Assembly: GCF_015356755.1 (NCBI RefSeq)
Contig: NZ_JADFCO010000065.1
Location: 434,001 to 498,000 of the forward strand
Origin: Nonlabens antarcticus
GTDB taxonomy: Bacteria > Bacteroidota > Bacteroidia > Flavobacteriales > Flavobacteriaceae
DNA: 64,000 nucleotides
Direction: 5' to 3'
The position numbers and the translations under genes are program-made. Shown piece by piece: positions 61,796-64,000 of the stretch (its first letter is position 1; every line of letters starts with the position of its first letter). The notes under the pieces were generated by a model. The model saw nothing but the letters and a program-made list of their open reading frames with translations, searched no databases and was not told the origin of the DNA.

Positions 61796-61811
61796 CGCTT
61801 TCGCGAAAGCG
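61796..61811. repeat. 16-bp palindrome, perfect copy, intergenic
   Basis: CGCTTTCGCGAAAGCG, between the MATE and thioesterase genes. Confidence 0.95.
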
Positions 61812-61881
61812 AACAAGAAAGCTGCTTGCAACGCATTATTAAGTCCGTCATAAAGTATTTACATTGCCTGATATTCCTCTT

Positions 61882-61889
61882 TATATTTG
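61882..61889 (+). promoter_or_regulatory. -7 promoter element of the thioesterase gene
   Basis: TATATTTG, perfect TAnnTTTG, 13 bases before the ATG at 61903; a TTG at 61864-61866 is a possible -33 at slightly short spacing. Confidence 0.5.
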
Positions 61890-61902
61890 CAAAAAAAGAA
61901 CT

Positions 61903-62385
61903 ATGTATTCGAAAGATTTTGATGTGCGGTGGAGTGATTTAGATGCTAATAGACACATGGCAAACAGTGCGTATCAGAATTTTATGAGTCACACGAGAAT
62001 GGCGTATTTGATTGATAATGGTTTTGGGCATAAAGAGATGGAAACCTATCAAACAGGACCGGTAATTTTTACCGAAAACATCTACTATTTCAGAGAAATC
62101 CATCAAGGAAAACCTATCACTGTCACTTGTGAATTGACAGGATTGAGTGCAGATGGTAGCCTGTTCAGTTTCCGCCATAATTTTTATGACCATAAGGGTA
62201 AAAATGTTGCCCGTGGTTTAATGATGGGAGCCTGGATGAATCTTAAGGAGCGAAAAATTACGGCCTTACATTCAGATTTATTGAGCAAGATCGAGAGTTT
62301 TTCTAAAGCTGATGAATTTAAAGAAATACATTTAAAGGAGACGAGGGCGCACGGTGAGGTACCATTAGATAGGACTGCTGTTTAA
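61903..62385 (+). CDS. Acyl-CoA thioesterase (hotdog fold, YbgC/4-HBT type)
   Basis: A 160-residue hotdog thioesterase. The catalytic motif is VRWSDLDANRHMANSAY (about residues 8-24, Asp in DxDxxxHxxN), followed by FTENIYYFREIHQGKPITV, typical of 4-hydroxybenzoyl-CoA-type enzymes. It probably hydrolyses an acyl-CoA in lipid or aromatic metabolism. I chose ATG 61903 (MYSKDFDVRWSDLDANRHM); the longer frame from 61864 would lie across the promoter. Single gene. Confidence 0.9.
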   Translation: MYSKDFDVRWSDLDANRHMANSAYQNFMSHTRMAYLIDNGFGHKEMETYQTGPVIFTENIYYFREIHQGKPITVTCELTGLSADGSLFSFRHNFYDHKGKNVARGLMMGAWMNLKERKITALHSDLLSKIESFSKADEFKEIHLKETRAHGEVPLDRTAV

Positions 62386-62476
62386 ATTATGTAGTGGGAA
62401 AAGAAATTACCTGCGGTCTTATATCTGGATTAAAAGTCAAAATAATTGCGAGGGATTCTGTTTGGAATACCACACG

Positions 62477-63541
62477 TTATTGGGAAGTATCTATTTGAAT
62501 TTCAAGAGGTATCGAAACTTTAAAACTAGCCCCTTTGCCTTTTCCATCACTAAAAGGTTCTAGCAAGCCATTGTGTTTTTCAACAATGCGTTTTGCTAAA
62601 TACAGACCAAGTCCAGTACTAAGTTCTCCATTAGTTCCCAAATGACCTGGAACGAATTTCTTAAATAATACCTTTTCAATGGATTCATCAAATCCAACAC
62701 CGCTATCTTCTACAGTTATTTCTAAAAATTGATTGCTGGTTTTTTCTTTAAAGTAAATCTCGCCACTCTCTTGGGAAAACTTGATGGCATTACTTAATAG
62801 AATATCAAAAATCTGTTTTAAACCTATTTGATGACCATACATCATAGTCGATTCAGACAACGTATTTATAGCTTTAACTCCTTTCTGGTTCAAAGCCGTT
62901 TTGTTATTATCAATAACTTCGTTGATAAGAGCTGCAGCTGATAAGGCTTCGAAACTTTTCACGCCTATTTCAATCTGTTTAGTCTTCAATATTCTTAACA
63001 TGTCTTCTAGAAACTTAAGTTGTTTTGAAGCTATCTCTTCCAATAGGTCTAGGTTTGACTGCCGCTCTTGAAGACGTTCACCATTCTCTTTTAAAAATCC
63101 GATGATTTGAAGAGTTTGTGCTATCGGTGTTCTCAGATCGTGAGAAATCAATTCAGTTACTTCTTCTTTCTCCTTATTTATTTCATCTAAACGTAGTATC
63201 GTGAATTGGATATTTTTAAGCATTTCACCCACTTCATCAGAATACTCGTGCGGTAAATTAGGAACGATGTTTTGCTCCACGTAATTTTTCAATGCTATTT
63301 TACCTAGAATAATGGGTTTTAATAGAGAGTCGAGAATTTTTAAAGTTAAAGCTGTAGCACCTAGGGTTAATCCTAAGGTTATCAAAATAAAAGTTGATGT
63401 AGATATTTCAGTTGCAAATAGGGCATAAAAAACAAGACCCAATAAAGGAATGTGGATTCCGAGAAAAGCTATAAATAGAAATTTATAAGAGTATTTCTTA
63501 AGAAACGATAGTTTAGAAAGCGAATGATAAGTTTTCATCAT
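62477..63541 (-). CDS. Membrane-bound sensor histidine kinase
   Basis: A 354-residue kinase with two N-terminal membrane helices (about 22-42 and 48-68) and no sizeable periplasmic loop, so it probably senses within or at the membrane. HisKA H-box ELISHDLRTPIAQ (His near 135), then HATPase with N box FDILLSNAIKFS, G1 EDSGVGFDES and GLGLYLAKR. No response regulator gene adjoins it. Two ATGs in a row at 63538/63541 start the gene. Confidence 0.88.
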   Translation of the reverse strand: MMKTYHSLSKLSFLKKYSYKFLFIAFLGIHIPLLGLVFYALFATEISTSTFILITLGLTLGATALTLKILDSLLKPIILGKIALKNYVEQNIVPNLPHEYSDEVGEMLKNIQFTILRLDEINKEKEEVTELISHDLRTPIAQTLQIIGFLKENGERLQERQSNLDLLEEIASKQLKFLEDMLRILKTKQIEIGVKSFEALSAAALINEVIDNNKTALNQKGVKAINTLSESTMMYGHQIGLKQIFDILLSNAIKFSQESGEIYFKEKTSNQFLEITVEDSGVGFDESIEKVLFKKFVPGHLGTNGELSTGLGLYLAKRIVEKHNGLLEPFSDGKGKGASFKVSIPLEIQIDTSQ

Positions 63542-64000
63542 TAACAAATTAGCAGTGATATTTCTTTAAGGTAAATATTGAGATTTCTTTTAAGATAAGG
63601 CCCAATATTACTTTTGTTTTCGACTAAACACAGCGAAAGGGTTAATAATCTCATGTAGTAAAAAAGTAGCGGCGGTATTCATAAAATCTTTTAAAATAGA
63701 TATGTTATTGAAGTATTGGTAATCATCCTTGAAAACGTGAAACTTAATTTTTTGATTGAAAAATGTTTTGATCATTTAAATTTTACGGTGTTTAATTCAA
63801 AGGTGAATCAATTAATTATTTTCAAAAAGTGATAGTAATTCGCCTAGATGATCATAAGAAAACGTGTCAAATTTGTGGATTACTGCCATAATATTCAGAG
63901 ACGATTTTTTTTCAATGATTCAATTTGATCGATTCTTTTTAAAGATGTTTTTAGCAATAAATAATAATTTAGGACATTAGACTCTGATTTATAAATAGTT
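63542..64000. other. Intergenic to window end, 459 bases
   Basis: AT-rich. Apart from the small ORF at 63608-63775, I see no gene, terminator or repeat before the window ends. Confidence 0.4.
63608..63775 (-). CDS. Small ORF of 55 residues, possible gene
   Basis: Reads MIKTFFNQKIKFHVFKDDYQ, then a helical stretch with DFMNTAATFLLHEIINPFAVFSRKQK. Not recognised. The amino-acid mix is protein-like rather than shadow-like and it lies upstream of the kinase gene on the same strand (67-base gap). No clear promoter or RBS, so this is tentative. Confidence 0.3.
   Translation of the reverse strand: MIKTFFNQKIKFHVFKDDYQYFNNISILKDFMNTAATFLLHEIINPFAVFSRKQK

Noticed and set aside
3671-61811. Palindrome as transcription terminator family
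   Set aside because: No T-run follows the copies, and most lie within genes.

Overview
The window reads as a stretch of chromosome from a marine-type member of the Flavobacteriaceae (Bacteroidota). The evidence is the set of lineage-typical genes (OmpA protein with thrombospondin type 3 calcium repeats, IPExxxVDY-family protein between rnc and pyk, FeoB-associated Cys-rich mini-protein, AddAB-like nuclease pair, HNLR-type histidine kinase), candidate promoters of the Bacteroidota form TAnnTTTG, few recognisable Shine-Dalgarno sequences, and an AT-rich base composition. No integrase, transposase, phage gene, rRNA operon or CRISPR array was seen, so this looks like ordinary backbone chromosome.

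Layout. 0-5.5 kb: 3' part of feoB with its Cys-rich companion, a cold shock protein, a SpoU methyltransferase coupled to recQ, and an unknown secreted protein. 5.8-15.4 kb: recJ, a PAS histidine kinase with a stand-alone receiver, an LpxH-like phosphoesterase, an AlbA_2 protein coupled to a PPP-type phosphatase, and an SPFH/GYF protein beside a double zinc-ribbon membrane protein. 15.6-22.2 kb (minus strand): ALDH7-type dehydrogenase, DJ-1/PfpI lipoprotein, gpsA, then yicC-gmk-nadD and a Crp/Fnr regulator. 22.6-27.4 kb (plus): hemD-hemE-trkH-EI24-hemF, in which trkH carries a frameshift. 27.6-31.6 kb: queD, a small membrane protein, a MATE transporter, tRNA-Ala(GGC) with a duplicated downstream terminator block, and two alpha/beta hydrolases. 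31.6-40.3 kb: AddB-like and AddA-like recombination proteins separated by ompA and kbl. 40.7-46.6 kb: superoxide dismutase, RDD protein, a long PurF-like amidotransferase with a PfkB kinase, a Rossmann oxidoreductase and dinB. 46.9-53.6 kb: the lipid/RNA/glycolysis cluster acpP-fabF-rnc-IPExxxVDY-pyk, with purN-rnhA-OMP-CYTH running the other way. 53.8-64 kb: YeeZ-like protein, M28 peptidase, zinc-ribbon protein, a 957-base non-coding region rich in repeats and hairpins, hemH, dienelactone hydrolase, MATE, thioesterase and a second histidine kinase.

The main signals not explained by ordinary genes are: (1) a 16-base palindrome, CGCTTTCGCGAAAGCG, in 13 perfect and 5 near-perfect copies, spread unusually evenly at about one per 3.4 kb, lying both between genes and inside reading frames, where it is translated mostly as AFAKA or LSRKR; (2) two copies of a roughly 141-base element at 57.5-57.9 kb whose hairpins persist, with pairing-compatible changes, between copies; (3) a one-base frameshift in trkH exactly at a T TTT TTA heptamer; (4) a 42-bp perfect palindrome between hemF and queD; (5) a plus-strand terminator with no gene in front of it upstream of gpsA, suggesting a small RNA. 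Functions for these are inference; the sequence features themselves were read directly.
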